A stretch of DNA of 27,753 nucleotides from Actinomycetes bacterium (GCA_021823045.1 JAKAPB010000002.1:1-27753), one strand, 5' to 3'. Positions 1 to 8,359 are shown, counted from the first letter of the stretch. A program made the numbers and translations. The notes: generated by a model from the sequence alone, not told the origin.

Positions 1-716
1 TTCCGATCTCCTAGGTCGATGAAGACACCGAAGTTGACAATCGATGAAACGACCCCCTTACGAACCTCGCCTGGTTTGAGGTTCTCTAGGAACTCCTCGC
101 GCTGTTCCCTTTGGGTCTCTTCTAGCCAGGCGCGACGGGAGAGAACTACATTGTTTCTATTCTTGTCGAGTTCGATAATCTTCGCCTCGACCTCTTTGCC
201 GATGTAGGGCTGGAGATCCCTCACTCGACGAAGTTCGACTAGCGATGCCGGGAGGAATCCACGAAGGCCAATGTCGACGATAAGTCCACCCTTGACGACC
301 TCAATTACGAGGCCTCGAACCATGCCATTCTCTTCTTTTACCTTCTCGATGTTGCCCCAGGCACGTTCGTATTGAGCACGCTTCTTGGAAAGTAGCAACC
401 GACCTTCTTTGTCCTCTTTCTGAAGGACAAGAGCCTCGACCTCGTCACCAAGCTTTACGATCTCATGCGGATCGACATCCTGCCTGATAGATAGCTCTCT
501 GACAGGTATTACACCTTCGGACTTGTAGCCAATATCCAACAGGACTTCGTCCTTGTCGACTTTAACTACCTTCCCCCGAACTATGTCACCATCCTCGAAT
601 TCGATTATGGTACGTTCAATCGCCTCATCGAGCGAAAGATCGCCGAGGTCATCCTCGACAATTACTCGGGCTGTACCCTCTAAAAACTCCTCAGAGGGAA
701 CTGCGGTCTCTGACAT
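1..716 (-). CDS. rpsA: 30S ribosomal protein S1, N-terminal part (cut by window edge)
   Basis: The reverse strand reads open from an ATG at 716 to the window edge, giving 238 residues with no stop. It begins MSETAVPSEEFLEGTARVIV. An S1 RNA-binding domain spans about residues 40-110 (starts FEDGDIVRGKVVKV, ends LLLSKKRAQYERAWG). A second spans about 120-190, and a third is starting at the edge (GEVRKGVVSSIVNFGVFIDL). S1 binds mRNA on the 30S subunit and helps translation initiation. The LSKKRAQYERAWG stretch is typical of actinobacterial RpsA. It lies downstream of polA on the same strand, as in Mycobacterium. The C-terminal domains are outside the window. Confidence 0.95.
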   Translation of the reverse strand, partial: MSETAVPSEEFLEGTARVIVEDDLGDLSLDEAIERTIIEFEDGDIVRGKVVKVDKDEVLLDIGYKSEGVIPVRELSIRQDVDPHEIVKLGDEVEALVLQKEDKEGRLLLSKKRAQYERAWGNIEKVKEENGMVRGLVIEVVKGGLIVDIGLRGFLPASLVELRRVRDLQPYIGKEVEAKIIELDKNRNNVVLSRRAWLEETQREQREEFLENLKPGEVRKGVVSSIVNFGVFIDLGDR

Positions 717-785
717 TAGAACTTGTTGCTTTCTTTCCAACCAATAGGACAGATCATTCCGTACCCTCCAAACTCGAACAGCACA

Positions 786-819
786 GAATTACCCATCCGA
801 GATGCTAGCGGAGTAATTC
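786..819 (-). promoter_or_regulatory. Stem-loop in the rpsA leader
   Basis: On the reverse strand GAATTAC pairs with GTAATTC (7 bp), and TCCG pairs with CGGA (4 bp) above a 3-nt one-sided bulge (TGG), closing a 9-nt loop. It lies about 70 nt upstream of the rpsA ATG and about 105 nt after the polA stop, with no U-run after it. It is therefore more likely a leader structure than a terminator. The base pairing is seen directly; a regulatory role is inference. Confidence 0.4.
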
Positions 820-861
820 CCTCGAGTAGGCAAAATAGATGCTAAAAGCTTCTCATCCGCT

Positions 862-867
862 AATATA
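862..867 (-). promoter_or_regulatory. Possible -10 box for rpsA
   Basis: The reverse strand carries TATATT here, with a weak -35-like TTGGTG about 19 nt upstream in the polA-rpsA gap. It would give a leader of roughly 140 nt containing the hairpin at 786-819. The spacing is long, so this is tentative. Confidence 0.25.
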
Positions 868-924
868 TTTTCCTAATACTTCTTCGCACCAAGCCACCAT
901 GTCAGGCTTTTATGGATCAAACCC

Positions 925-3582
925 CTAGTGCTTGGCGTCACCCCAGTTTTGGCCCACCGACACGCTAACGGATAAGGGAACGCTAAGTTCGGCCGCCCCG
1001 GTCATATTACTTTCGAGGAGTTCAACCGCACGAGACACTTCGGAATCAAGGGCTTCGACTACGATTTCGTCGTGTACTTGCAGTACGATCTTTATTCCGT
1101 TGTCCCCTTCGAGGACCCGGGCGAGATTTACAAGTGCTTTTTTGAATATGTCCGCAGCTAGTCCCTGGATTCCGGCGTTCATTGCCTGTCTTTCAGCCGC
1201 TTGTCGTACCCGCGAATCAGATGATGCCAGTTCGGGCAGATACCTGCGCCTCCCAAATTCAGTCGTGGTATAGCCGACTTCACGAGTCTTTCTTATCGTC
1301 TCCTCCATATAACCCTTCACCTGGGGTAATGCTGCAAAGAACGATTCGAGAATTATTTCGGCTTCCTTGTTGCCGATGCCGAGCCGCTGGGCTAACCCGT
1401 AGGCTTCCATTCCGTAAGCGAGGCCGTATGCTACCATCTTTGCGGCTGTGCGTTGTTCGTAGGTAACTTCCTCCTCTGGCACCCCAAAGACCATCGATGC
1501 CGTGGTCGTATGCACATCTTTTCCTGCTTTGAAGGCTTCGACCAGTCCCGAATCGCGACTCAAGTGAGCAATTATGCGAAGCTCTATCTGGTTGTAGTCC
1601 GCTACCACCAGCTTGCTTCCCTTTGGAGCCACAAATACGTCTCGAAATCTCCTACCCTCTTCGGTTCGAATCGGGATGTTGTGTAGGTTCGGGTGTTCAG
1701 ACGAGAGGCGACCTGTACGCGCGACGGTCTGTTGAAAAGTGGCGTGAATTCTCCCGTCAGCCGCTACTTCAGCGAGCAATGAGTCTCCGTAGGTTGAGCG
1801 GAGCTTCTCGAACTCCCGATACCTAAGCAGGGTCCCGACAAATGGATGGTCATCTTTCAACCTTTCCAAGGTTTGCGCGTCGGTAGAAAAACCGGTCTTG
1901 GTCCTTTTCTGGGGCGTAAGGCCCAAATCGCTGAAAAGTACTTGGGCTAATTGCTGTGTTGAGTTTGGATTGAAGCTCCTACCTATCAGTTTCTGCATCT
2001 CTGCAAGGAGGTATTTTGTTTGCTCCGTTATCCAAGCCGAAAGCCGCTCCAACCCCCTTACATCCACGGCAATTCCGAGGTGCTCCATCTTGGCCAGTAC
2101 TCCAGCAAGCGGTATCTCTACCTCGCTGTATAGTTCATACATCCCCGCCCCGCGCAACTCGGCTTCGAGGACATCGGCAAGCAGGAAAATTATGGGCAAC
2201 TCTTTTTTTGCATCGTCAAAAAACTTCTCTAGGTTAGCGCTGGTGAAGAGATCGTTACCCAAATCGGTACTGAACTCGATGCCTAGCCATTTGGACGACA
2301 AGTCAGCCAGCGAATAGCGTCCAGTGGACGGTTCGAGCAGGTAGCCAGCGATGGACATGTCGCCAGCAATCGACCACGGCTCTGCACTAATACCAAGATC
2401 CAGAATCGAACGAAGAAGTGCCTTGAGGTTAATTCCATAAAGTTTCTTGTGGGCAAGAGCCTCAAGTACTTCTCGCCATTCAGGCCCGCTTTGTTCAAAG
2501 TTCCCGATCAGAAGCGTCCCCGATGCGTCGACAATCGCAGCAGCCAATCCGAGCAGCGGCGATCTACCCGGTTCGTTAGACCAATGAGGCTGAATGAAGA
2601 GGGACTCGGTAGAGCCCAACCGCTGGGAGAATAGCGACGAGTTGATCTCAAGGGGAGGTAACTTGACTTCGGCCTTTTCGGACAACTCGGCTCCCGCTAG
2701 GTCTGTTCGACGGGCAAAGGCGGTACGAAAGCGATCAAACGCCCTCCTCAGGCCGAACGAATACAGTACTTCGCGAGCCCGCGCTGAGTTCCACTCTGCG
2801 AGATTGAATCGCTCAAGCTGGGTATCGATTGGCACATCGCGTACGAGCAAGGAAAGCTTAAGGTTTTCCTGGACCCTTTCACTTGCCTGGGAGATTGATT
2901 CCTTTAGCTTTGGAGAAAGGCTATCGATGTTTAAAAGCACACTTTCGATCGAACCATAGTCATTAATGAGCTTGGCGGCGGTCTTTTCGCCCACACCGCT
3001 TACGCCGATAATGTTGTCAGAAGGGTCCCCACGCAATGAAGCAAGGTGGGGATAAAGGGCGGGCGGAACTCCCACCTTAGCTAACACGGCCGCTTCATCC
3101 ATAAAATCGACCTCGCTTACGCCCCGTTTGTTATATAGGACCGTTATGTCAGGGTCTCTCACGAGTTGGAAGCTATCTCGGTCGCCGGTAACTATGTAAA
3201 CGGTATCCCCTTGGGCGGCGGCACGTGTGGCGACCGTAGCTATCACATCGTCGGCTTCATAGCCGTCGGCTTCGATCCAAGCGATATCGAGAGCGTCAAG
3301 AATCTCTCTAAGCAGCGGGAATTGGCTCACCAATTTTACCGGGACTGGTGGCCTATGCCCCTTGTAATCCGAATAGAGGTCATCCCTAAAGGTCTTGCCC
3401 TTTGCGTCAAAGGCGACCACCACCCTGTCGGGTTGATAGCTTTGCAGGAGGGTAGCAAACATGTTTGAGAATCCATGAAGGGCGTTGGTAGGCTGTCCTC
3501 CTTCGGTTTCCAAACTTTCCGGTAAGGCAAAAAAAGCTCGGAATGCAAGTGAATAAGCATCGATTAGAAGGGTGAGTGCCAC
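925..3582 (-). CDS. polA: DNA polymerase I (885 aa)
   Basis: Replicative gap-filling and repair polymerase. The N-terminal 5'-3' exonuclease domain (about residues 1-290) shows acidic metal ligands D8, D58, D111/D112 and the GDRD motif at 133-136. The middle domain aligns with the 3'-5' exonuclease fold but lacks the DTE motif and has NLKAL where E. coli has NLKYD, so proofreading should be absent. The polymerase domain has motif A (VVADYNQIELR), the O-helix (KMVAYGLAYGM) and motif C (VHDEIVVEA, H837/D838). Tyr replaces the E. coli Phe762 in the O-helix, as reported for mycobacterial Pol I. The start is GTG at 3582, in register with the conserved MALTLLIDAYSLAFR start; the ribosome binding site is weak. 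Confidence 0.97.
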   Translation of the reverse strand: MALTLLIDAYSLAFRAFFALPESLETEGGQPTNALHGFSNMFATLLQSYQPDRVVVAFDAKGKTFRDDLYSDYKGHRPPVPVKLVSQFPLLREILDALDIAWIEADGYEADDVIATVATRAAAQGDTVYIVTGDRDSFQLVRDPDITVLYNKRGVSEVDFMDEAAVLAKVGVPPALYPHLASLRGDPSDNIIGVSGVGEKTAAKLINDYGSIESVLLNIDSLSPKLKESISQASERVQENLKLSLLVRDVPIDTQLERFNLAEWNSARAREVLYSFGLRRAFDRFRTAFARRTDLAGAELSEKAEVKLPPLEINSSLFSQRLGSTESLFIQPHWSNEPGRSPLLGLAAAIVDASGTLLIGNFEQSGPEWREVLEALAHKKLYGINLKALLRSILDLGISAEPWSIAGDMSIAGYLLEPSTGRYSLADLSSKWLGIEFSTDLGNDLFTSANLEKFFDDAKKELPIIFLLADVLEAELRGAGMYELYSEVEIPLAGVLAKMEHLGIAVDVRGLERLSAWITEQTKYLLAEMQKLIGRSFNPNSTQQLAQVLFSDLGLTPQKRTKTGFSTDAQTLERLKDDHPFVGTLLRYREFEKLRSTYGDSLLAEVAADGRIHATFQQTVARTGRLSSEHPNLHNIPIRTEEGRRFRDVFVAPKGSKLVVADYNQIELRIIAHLSRDSGLVEAFKAGKDVHTTTASMVFGVPEEEVTYEQRTAAKMVAYGLAYGMEAYGLAQRLGIGNKEAEIILESFFAALPQVKGYMEETIRKTREVGYTTTEFGRRRYLPELASSDSRVRQAAERQAMNAGIQGLAADIFKKALVNLARVLEGDNGIKIVLQVHDEIVVEALDSEVSRAVELLESNMTGAAELSVPLSVSVSVGQNWGDAKH

Positions 3583-3672
3583 GATCCAAGCCTAACCGAG
3601 CCGAGCCAGGATATCAGAGTGTATGAATCCAAAGAATTCCTGCCAGACTGCAAAGTCGATTAGCCTGCACCT

Positions 3673-4275
3673 TCATTTTTCGGGATTTATCAATCCTTCG
3701 ATGATGGAGGCGGAAATCTCTTTCATGGTCTTGCGCTGGTTCATGGCCGTAGTTTGGATGAAACGGAAGGCTTCGGCTTCACCCATCTTGAAGTTATCCA
3801 TTAAGTATCCCTTTGCCCGCTCAAGTGCCCTTCTGGCCTCTAGTTGGGCCTCTATCTTTGCCTTCTGGTCCTTGAGATCCCCAACCTCACTCTGAAGGGC
3901 TTTTGTCTCAGAGTATCTCGAAAGGGCTAATTCGATGGCAGGAACGAGGTCGGCAGCCTGGTAAGGCTTGACCAAATATGCCATTGCGCCAGCTTGACGA
4001 GCCTTTTCCACAAGTGCCCTCTGAGAGAACGCCGTCAGGATTAAAACTGCACAGATCGACTCCTCGGTGATCTGAGTCGCCACTTCTATGCCATCCTTCA
4101 CCGGCATCTGTATGTCAAGGATAGCGATGTCGGGTTTCAATTCACGAATTGCGTCGAGGGCCTCGTCGCCCCTACCATAGGCGCCTACAACTTCATATCC
4201 TTCTGCCTGGAGAGTCTCTTTGAGGTCGAGGCGAATGATCGCTTCATCTTCTGCAATGATAACTCTTGTACTCAC
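3673..4275 (-). CDS. pdtaR: ANTAR-domain response regulator, PdtaR-like
   Basis: A 200-residue two-domain regulator. The receiver (about 1-120) has acidic D10/E11, the phospho-acceptor D54 (ILDIQMP), T81 and K103 (LVKPY). A coiled linker (about 125-145) leads to an ANTAR RNA-binding domain (about 135-195; RRALERAKGYLMDNF). ANTAR proteins act by binding paired hexaloop hairpins in mRNA, causing antitermination or translational effects. The best match by architecture and neighbourhood is PdtaR (Rv1626), which also lies near polA and rpsA in M. tuberculosis. Its usual partner is a PdtaS-type histidine kinase, not found here. The start is GTG at 4275 behind AAGGAG. Targets cannot be read from this window. 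Confidence 0.92.
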   Translation of the reverse strand: MSTRVIIAEDEAIIRLDLKETLQAEGYEVVGAYGRGDEALDAIRELKPDIAILDIQMPVKDGIEVATQITEESICAVLILTAFSQRALVEKARQAGAMAYLVKPYQAADLVPAIELALSRYSETKALQSEVGDLKDQKAKIEAQLEARRALERAKGYLMDNFKMGEAEAFRFIQTTAMNQRKTMKEISASIIEGLINPEK

Positions 4276-4382
4276 CTAGATCTCCTTGTGTCGACAAACC
4301 AGAAACGAACCTGCAGCTATCTGTGTTGAAAAAGCACGCTAGCTTACAATGCAGGTAATCAGTTCTTAAACGGTGGTTTGAA

Positions 4383-5075
4383 ATGATAATTGACGGTATT
4401 CCCCTCTGGGTGGCATCCACCAACTGCTGGATCGTCTCAGTAAATCATAAGGAGTGCGTGCTTATTGACGTACCCCCGGATCCTCAAGCCGTGCTGGGTA
4501 GGCTCGAGCACTGGAACCTCAAACCGGTCGCCATTATAGCTACGCATGGGCATGCCGATCATGTGGGCGGAGTATCCGAGTTGCTAAAAATGTCCGTCGA
4601 CCACCCCACGATAGATGATCAACCAGTCACCCCTCGAACCTATATACATCCGCAAGACCGCCACATGATCGACGATCCAATATCCTCTTCCTACATGCTT
4701 AAACCGGCACTCGAGGCAACCGGTTTTGATTTTCGCCCTCCGGAGGAGATTATCGACTTGCAAGATGGAGACAGTGTGAAGGGGGCGGGAATGAGCTTCG
4801 TTGCGCTACATACACCGGGACACACACAGGGCTCGGTCTGCATCCAGTTGAGTGTCGAAAATCAACCCCCTATGTTATTCTCGGGTGACCATCTTTTCAG
4901 GGGTTCCATCGGCCGAACCGACCTTCCTGGCGGATCATATACACAATTAATGGAGTCAATGTCGACGAAGATAATTCCTCTCGCCGATGAAACCGTGGTT
5001 CTCCCAGGTCACGGTGATCCCACTACCATAGGTCGAGAGAAGAAAATGAATCAGTTTCTCCAAGCAATCCTGTGA
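4383..5075 (+). CDS. Metallo-beta-lactamase-fold hydrolase, glyoxalase II-like
   Basis: A 230-residue single-domain protein with the full metal-binding set of the MBL fold: H55-x-H57-x-D59-H60 (THGHADHVGG), H147 (HTPGHTQGS), D169 (SGDHLFRGSIGRTD) and H210 (LPGHGDPTTIG). The FRGSIGRTD loop and the C-terminal PGHGDPTTI are typical of the hydroxyacylglutathione-hydrolase-like subgroup (thioester hydrolases, two metals). An actinobacterium would be expected to use mycothiol rather than glutathione, so the true substrate is unknown. No signal peptide, so cytoplasmic. It starts at ATG 4383 behind GGTGG and is divergent from pdtaR across 107 nt. The family is certain; the substrate is not. Confidence 0.88.
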   Translation: MIIDGIPLWVASTNCWIVSVNHKECVLIDVPPDPQAVLGRLEHWNLKPVAIIATHGHADHVGGVSELLKMSVDHPTIDDQPVTPRTYIHPQDRHMIDDPISSSYMLKPALEATGFDFRPPEEIIDLQDGDSVKGAGMSFVALHTPGHTQGSVCIQLSVENQPPMLFSGDHLFRGSIGRTDLPGGSYTQLMESMSTKIIPLADETVVLPGHGDPTTIGREKKMNQFLQAIL

Positions 5076-5238
5076 TTGGAATACCATAATTACCCTTTAG
5101 GAACCGACGATTCCCATGGAGCAAATTCGTGCTGACCTGCCTGGGCTTCCCAATAACCTGCATTGAATCTCGGATGCCTACTCTTCGAGCACACTTCCAG
5201 GAGGATTACGAAGCCGAAAGTCGATTTATTTCGATTAG

Positions 5239-5252
5239 ACTGACTGGTCAGT
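5239..5252. promoter_or_regulatory. TetR-type operator palindrome
   Basis: ACTGAC-TG-GTCAGT, two perfect 6-bp arms with a 2-nt centre, 19 nt before the GTG of the membrane protein gene whose operon also encodes a TetR repressor. TGAC-N2-GTCA cores are common operators of actinobacterial TetR proteins. Autoregulation by the neighbouring TetR is the natural inference. Confidence 0.6.
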
Positions 5253-5270
5253 ACAACTGCTGGAGGTAGC

Positions 5271-6266
5271 GTGGCTGGTCTGTCGAAGAAATGGTTGCTT
5301 GTCATCGTTGGTATAGCGGTGTTGGCTATACAGCTAGCATTTATAACCTCCTACGTCGGAGCCTTACACTCACCTGAACCTCACCAGTTGAAAGTTGGGG
5401 TTTTGGCCCCCAATAGCCAAGTTCAGGCACTTTCGCGTTCCCTCGGCACATCCACGCAGTACCTAGCTCTTTCGAATGAACCGACTAAAGGGAAGCTGCT
5501 TCAACAGGTGAATGACGCAGAGTTATTCGCCGGCTTTATCCCGGGTAAGCAGTCGTCGGAACTCTATATCTCCTCTGCTCAAGGGACGGTGGCTGCAAAC
5601 CTTATAGAAGGGATATTTTCTCAAGTTGCGTCGCAAAGCCACTCGATCCTCCACGTTACCGATGTAGATCCATTGCCGGCCAGCAATTCGGGCGGTTTGG
5701 TCCAGTTCTATCTAGTGATCGGCTGGATTGTAGGTGCATACCTTTTCGCAGTCGTATTTGGTCTTCTGGCGGGGATGACTCCGAAATGCTTCAGCGGGCT
5801 TTTAAGAAGGCTCCCAGCATTCTTGGGATATGCCCTACTCTCCGCCGTTGGTGGTGCGGTCATAGTCACCAATCTCTTCGGGTATCAAAAGGGTCACGAA
5901 CTTGCGGTAATTCTCATTGGCCTGTTAATTGTGACCGGTGTCTCTCTGACAACAGCCGCACTGCAATCGGCGGGTGGCCTGGTTGGAACGGGACTAGTAA
6001 TACTTTTATTTGTAGTCGCGGGTAATCCATCGGCGGGGGGACCATGGCCTATGGCAATGCTGCCATCGCCTTGGAGGCAAGTGGGCCACTGGCTGCCAAA
6101 CGGAGCAGGCTTAACTGCTGTTCGAGATGTGCTATTTTTCCATGGTCACGGCTTGACCGGTCAGATTCTCGTGCTCGCAGCATACGCCGTTTTTGGCTTT
6201 GGGGTATGGGTCCTGTTGAGCCTAAGGGGTAAGCCATTGTTTGAAATCGATTTGGCGGCAAAATAA
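5271..6266 (+). CDS. Multi-pass membrane protein, ABC-2/YhgE-Pip-like
   Basis: 331 residues: one N-terminal membrane segment (about 8-28), an extracytoplasmic domain (about 30-142), then five further hydrophobic segments (about 145-168, 182-203, 211-231, 236-251, 298-318). A conserved-looking loop GGPWPMAMLPSPWRQVG, followed by WLPNGAGLTAVRD, precedes the last segment. One TM, a large outer domain and a cluster of C-terminal TMs is the arrangement of ABC-2-type permease/YhgE-Pip-like proteins, often linked to efflux or export. No ATPase gene is adjacent, so transport by itself is unproven. The start is GTG 5271 with GGAGG 4 nt upstream. It is followed by a TetR gene 29 nt downstream and preceded by a TetR-type palindrome, suggesting substrate-responsive repression. 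Specific function unknown. Confidence 0.75.
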   Translation: MAGLSKKWLLVIVGIAVLAIQLAFITSYVGALHSPEPHQLKVGVLAPNSQVQALSRSLGTSTQYLALSNEPTKGKLLQQVNDAELFAGFIPGKQSSELYISSAQGTVAANLIEGIFSQVASQSHSILHVTDVDPLPASNSGGLVQFYLVIGWIVGAYLFAVVFGLLAGMTPKCFSGLLRRLPAFLGYALLSAVGGAVIVTNLFGYQKGHELAVILIGLLIVTGVSLTTAALQSAGGLVGTGLVILLFVVAGNPSAGGPWPMAMLPSPWRQVGHWLPNGAGLTAVRDVLFFHGHGLTGQILVLAAYAVFGFGVWVLLSLRGKPLFEIDLAAK

Positions 6267-6295
6267 GCAGCAAGTCAGAAGGAAGGCGTCCGAGG

Positions 6296-6958
6296 TTGAG
6301 CAAAGGCGTACAAGACGGGGTGATTTACGAGCGAAACTCGACTGCGAGTACACCGGGCGAGTTGCTTGCTGAGCACAAAGATGGCCACACGAAGATCCCA
6401 GTGTTTCGGGCTGCCATTGAACTCTTTTCCGAAAATGACTATTCCGGAACGACAATGGACGAGATCGCTCAGCGTGCCGGAATTGCCAAAGGAACCTTGT
6501 TCTACCGTTACGGCTCCAAATCAAATTTGATGGGAAAGCTACTTAGTGATGGCGGGACCGTTTTGGCGGAGGCGATTGATAGAGCCTGCTCTTTGGTAGA
6601 GGAATCGGAGCGTTGGCGAACTTGCATCCAAGTACTAGTCAGGTCGGTAACCGAGCACCCAAGCTTTGCCAAGCTGCTGTTGGCAGAGCTTTGGCGGAAT
6701 GACCGCCCCTGGTCGGAGGAGATATTAGCCACTAGACAGTTGATCGTCGAGACGTTGGCTGGCTATCTACCACGGAGCGTAGGCAGCCAACGGTCCAGAG
6801 CAACTTCACTTTTTGGAATGGTGGTATTTAGTACGCTAGAAGCTATCGGCGGCGACAGCAGTTTGGATTTGGGCGAATTGACCACGTTGATGGAGGTGTA
6901 CATCCAGTTTGGCATAATCAACAACTCCCCCAGCTTGGCCCCGCAACAGAATTGCTAA
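6296..6958 (+). CDS. TetR/AcrR-family transcriptional regulator
   Basis: 220 residues. The N-terminal TetR helix-turn-helix (about residues 33-83) includes FRAAIELFSENDYSGTTMDE and AGIAKGTLFYRYGSKSNLM, with the diagnostic TLFYRYGSK recognition-helix end. The C-terminal ligand-binding half (about 90-210) is family-typical and unspecific. It starts 29 nt after the membrane protein gene and is probably co-transcribed with it. The palindrome at 5239-5252 is the likely operator. The TTG start at 6296 has AAGGAAGG upstream; about 30 residues precede the HTH, longer than usual, so an internal start such as GTG 6320 is possible. Confidence 0.88.
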   Translation: MSKGVQDGVIYERNSTASTPGELLAEHKDGHTKIPVFRAAIELFSENDYSGTTMDEIAQRAGIAKGTLFYRYGSKSNLMGKLLSDGGTVLAEAIDRACSLVEESERWRTCIQVLVRSVTEHPSFAKLLLAELWRNDRPWSEEILATRQLIVETLAGYLPRSVGSQRSRATSLFGMVVFSTLEAIGGDSSLDLGELTTLMEVYIQFGIINNSPSLAPQQNC

Positions 6959-7365
6959 CTTTTCATGACCCAGGTGGTGTCCATGTACAAGTACATCTTC
7001 GATGTATTCGGCCTTATCAAAAAACTGTATTGAAACTAAAAACGGTTACTTGACGGATACTTATCTGGAAAGTCCATATTGAGTTCTTTTTCGATTGCAT
7101 GGAGTCACGAAATATCCACTCAGCCGGAAGGTTCAGCGGCAATATCCATCTAGACACTAATATCCATCTAGACACTATGGCGGCAATGCAACGGACCTGG
7201 TCCGGTCGGTCAATCCTCCAATTTCAGTGAGGGCTCAACTTTGCCAAACCACTTCCTTTGGCACACCCCAATGATACATTCGTCGACACTCCAAATCCGA
7301 TACAGTACCCAGAATCAAGTGGCCTGACGATTTAGCCTGCCACCTCAGACTCTGCCCGAGGACAC
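6959..7365. other. Intergenic region, no confident gene
   Basis: About 400 bp between the TetR gene and a convergent membrane-protein gene. It contains the 18-bp tandem duplication at 7141-7176 and a 7-bp hairpin TGCCAAA/TTTGGCA at 7242-7263 without a T-run on either strand. A 43-codon ORF (7099-7230, plus) runs through the duplication but has no ribosome binding site. Confidence 0.5.
7141..7176. repeat. Perfect 18-bp tandem duplication
   Basis: The 18-mer AATATCCATCTAGACACT occurs twice head to tail with no mismatch. A partly similar AATATCCACT occurs about 30 bp upstream. Being a multiple of three, it keeps any reading frame (NIHLDT twice on the plus strand). It looks like a recent slippage or duplication event. 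Confidence 0.9.
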
Positions 7366-7860
7366 TCAGGGTGTAATTTGTCCAGCCTGATGCATTTGGG
7401 CTTCGAGGGCCGCGAGACGTTCGATGAGTAAATTTAAGGTTATATCCTGCTGCTTCAGATGCTCTTGAATTTCTACCGCTTCGTGCAAGACGGCATCCGC
7501 ATCCTCGTAGGTGGCTTCGGACCGCTTATCCTGCGCTGCAGCCAACACATTTTGGCCAACGATGATTACGGAGAGTAGAACCAATTGCAAAAATGTCTGT
7601 GATATCCAGGAGACTAGGATTACTGGGCTTTGCGACCGGATGGCAGATGGCAGGCTCACCAACGCTAGCACTGCGAAGGCGTACGCACACCACATCGTTC
7701 CTACGCCGGTAGTTACCTTAACTGCGAGCCAAGCATTAAAGCGCGCCGCAGTGGAACCCGTCGGCAGTTGATCTACAACCTTGACGGGTTCGTCTTGATG
7801 TGCTAATTTTCTCACTGTGTGCGGATGGGGCACGTACTCGTAGGTGTTGGATTCAGCCAT
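7366..7860 (-). CDS. DUF1003-like two-TM membrane protein
   Basis: 164 residues: a polar N-terminus (1-40), two hydrophobic segments (about 46-70 and 80-104) in the pattern FNAWLAVKVTTGVGTMWCAY and SWISQTFLQLVLLSVIIVGQ, then a charged, predicted coiled-coil tail (about 115-158; KRSEATYEDADAVLHEAVEI). The arrangement and the IIVGQN and D-x-R-x-E-A-T-Y-E-D-A motifs match DUF1003-type membrane proteins found widely in actinobacteria; their function is not established. The start is ATG 7860 with GGGAGG 10 nt upstream. It stands alone, convergent with the TetR gene. Confidence 0.75.
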   Translation of the reverse strand: MAESNTYEYVPHPHTVRKLAHQDEPVKVVDQLPTGSTAARFNAWLAVKVTTGVGTMWCAYAFAVLALVSLPSAIRSQSPVILVSWISQTFLQLVLLSVIIVGQNVLAAAQDKRSEATYEDADAVLHEAVEIQEHLKQQDITLNLLIERLAALEAQMHQAGQITP

Positions 7861-8276
7861 CGAAATGTATCCTCCCGTGTCGGTAACTCAATCTAAATAG
7901 AGTGATCCCTTCGGCATCCTATCCCGCATTCGCATGCGGCTCATTACCATCTTTCGCGCTTGCCACACTACGCATCGACGAGGGGAAGGCATCTTGGAAC
8001 CCTTTCAGCAAATAACCAGCGATTGGAGTGGTTGGTACGAAATCTTTGGCGTCAAGATCCTCAAGGCAAACTCACCTCACTGGATGAGTTAAAAGGGCGC
8101 TAAAGGGGCTTGGGAATTGATCTTCCTGAAACTTCCGATCATTGGCCTAGGGCTATCTAATGACAAATCTAGAGCGATAGCTTTTATATAATGACCACCG
8201 TCTTTGACGGGATACTCTTGCGTTTTTGTGGAGATGAAACTTCGGGCCCAAGTAGCTTTGATTGCAGGGCCTTGAG
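7861..8276. other. Intergenic region, one weak short ORF
   Basis: About 415 bp between the DUF1003-like gene and the tRNA. The only ORF with any support is at 7934-8092 (plus). A short GC hairpin (CCGTC-TTT-GACGG, 8198-8210) lies about 65 nt past the tRNA 3' end but has no T-run. No RNA gene recognised. Confidence 0.4.
7934..8092 (+). CDS. Short ORF, hypothetical, Trp-rich C-terminus
   Basis: A 52-codon ORF from ATG 7934 to TAA 8090-8092. The alternative TTG at 7994 has GGGGAAGG 4 nt upstream and would give 32 residues (beginning MEPFQQITSDWSGWYEIFG). Three Trp occur within the last 25 residues. It belongs to no family I recognise. It could be a gene remnant or chance; reported only because of the ribosome-binding-site-like sequence. 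Confidence 0.2.
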   Translation: MRLITIFRACHTTHRRGEGILEPFQQITSDWSGWYEIFGVKILKANSPHWMS

Positions 8277-8359
8277 TACCCGGGGCGGGACTCGAACCCG
8301 CATGCCCTTACGAGCAGAGGCTTTTGAGGCCTCCGTGTCTACCATTCCACCACCCGGGC
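8277..8359 (-). tRNA. tRNA-Leu (anticodon CAA)
   Basis: An 83-nt class II tRNA on the reverse strand. The acceptor stem GCCCGGG pairs with CCCGGGT (G1-U72 wobble). The anticodon stem GAGGC/GCCTC encloses loop CTCAAAA, giving anticodon CAA, which reads UUG. The long variable arm is TGCTC-GTAA-GGGCA, and the T arm is GCGGG-TTCGAGT-CCCGC. The discriminator is A; the next bases are CTC, so CCA is not encoded and must be added after transcription. Confidence 0.95.

Noticed and set aside
2283..2498. Many short ORFs within polA, fab, trp and his genes on other frames
   Set aside because: They are out-of-frame shadows of clear genes with no own ribosome binding site or motif.
4326..4350. TTGAAA ... 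TACAAT as a promoter of the metallo-beta-lactamase-fold gene
   Set aside because: The spacer is only 13 nt.
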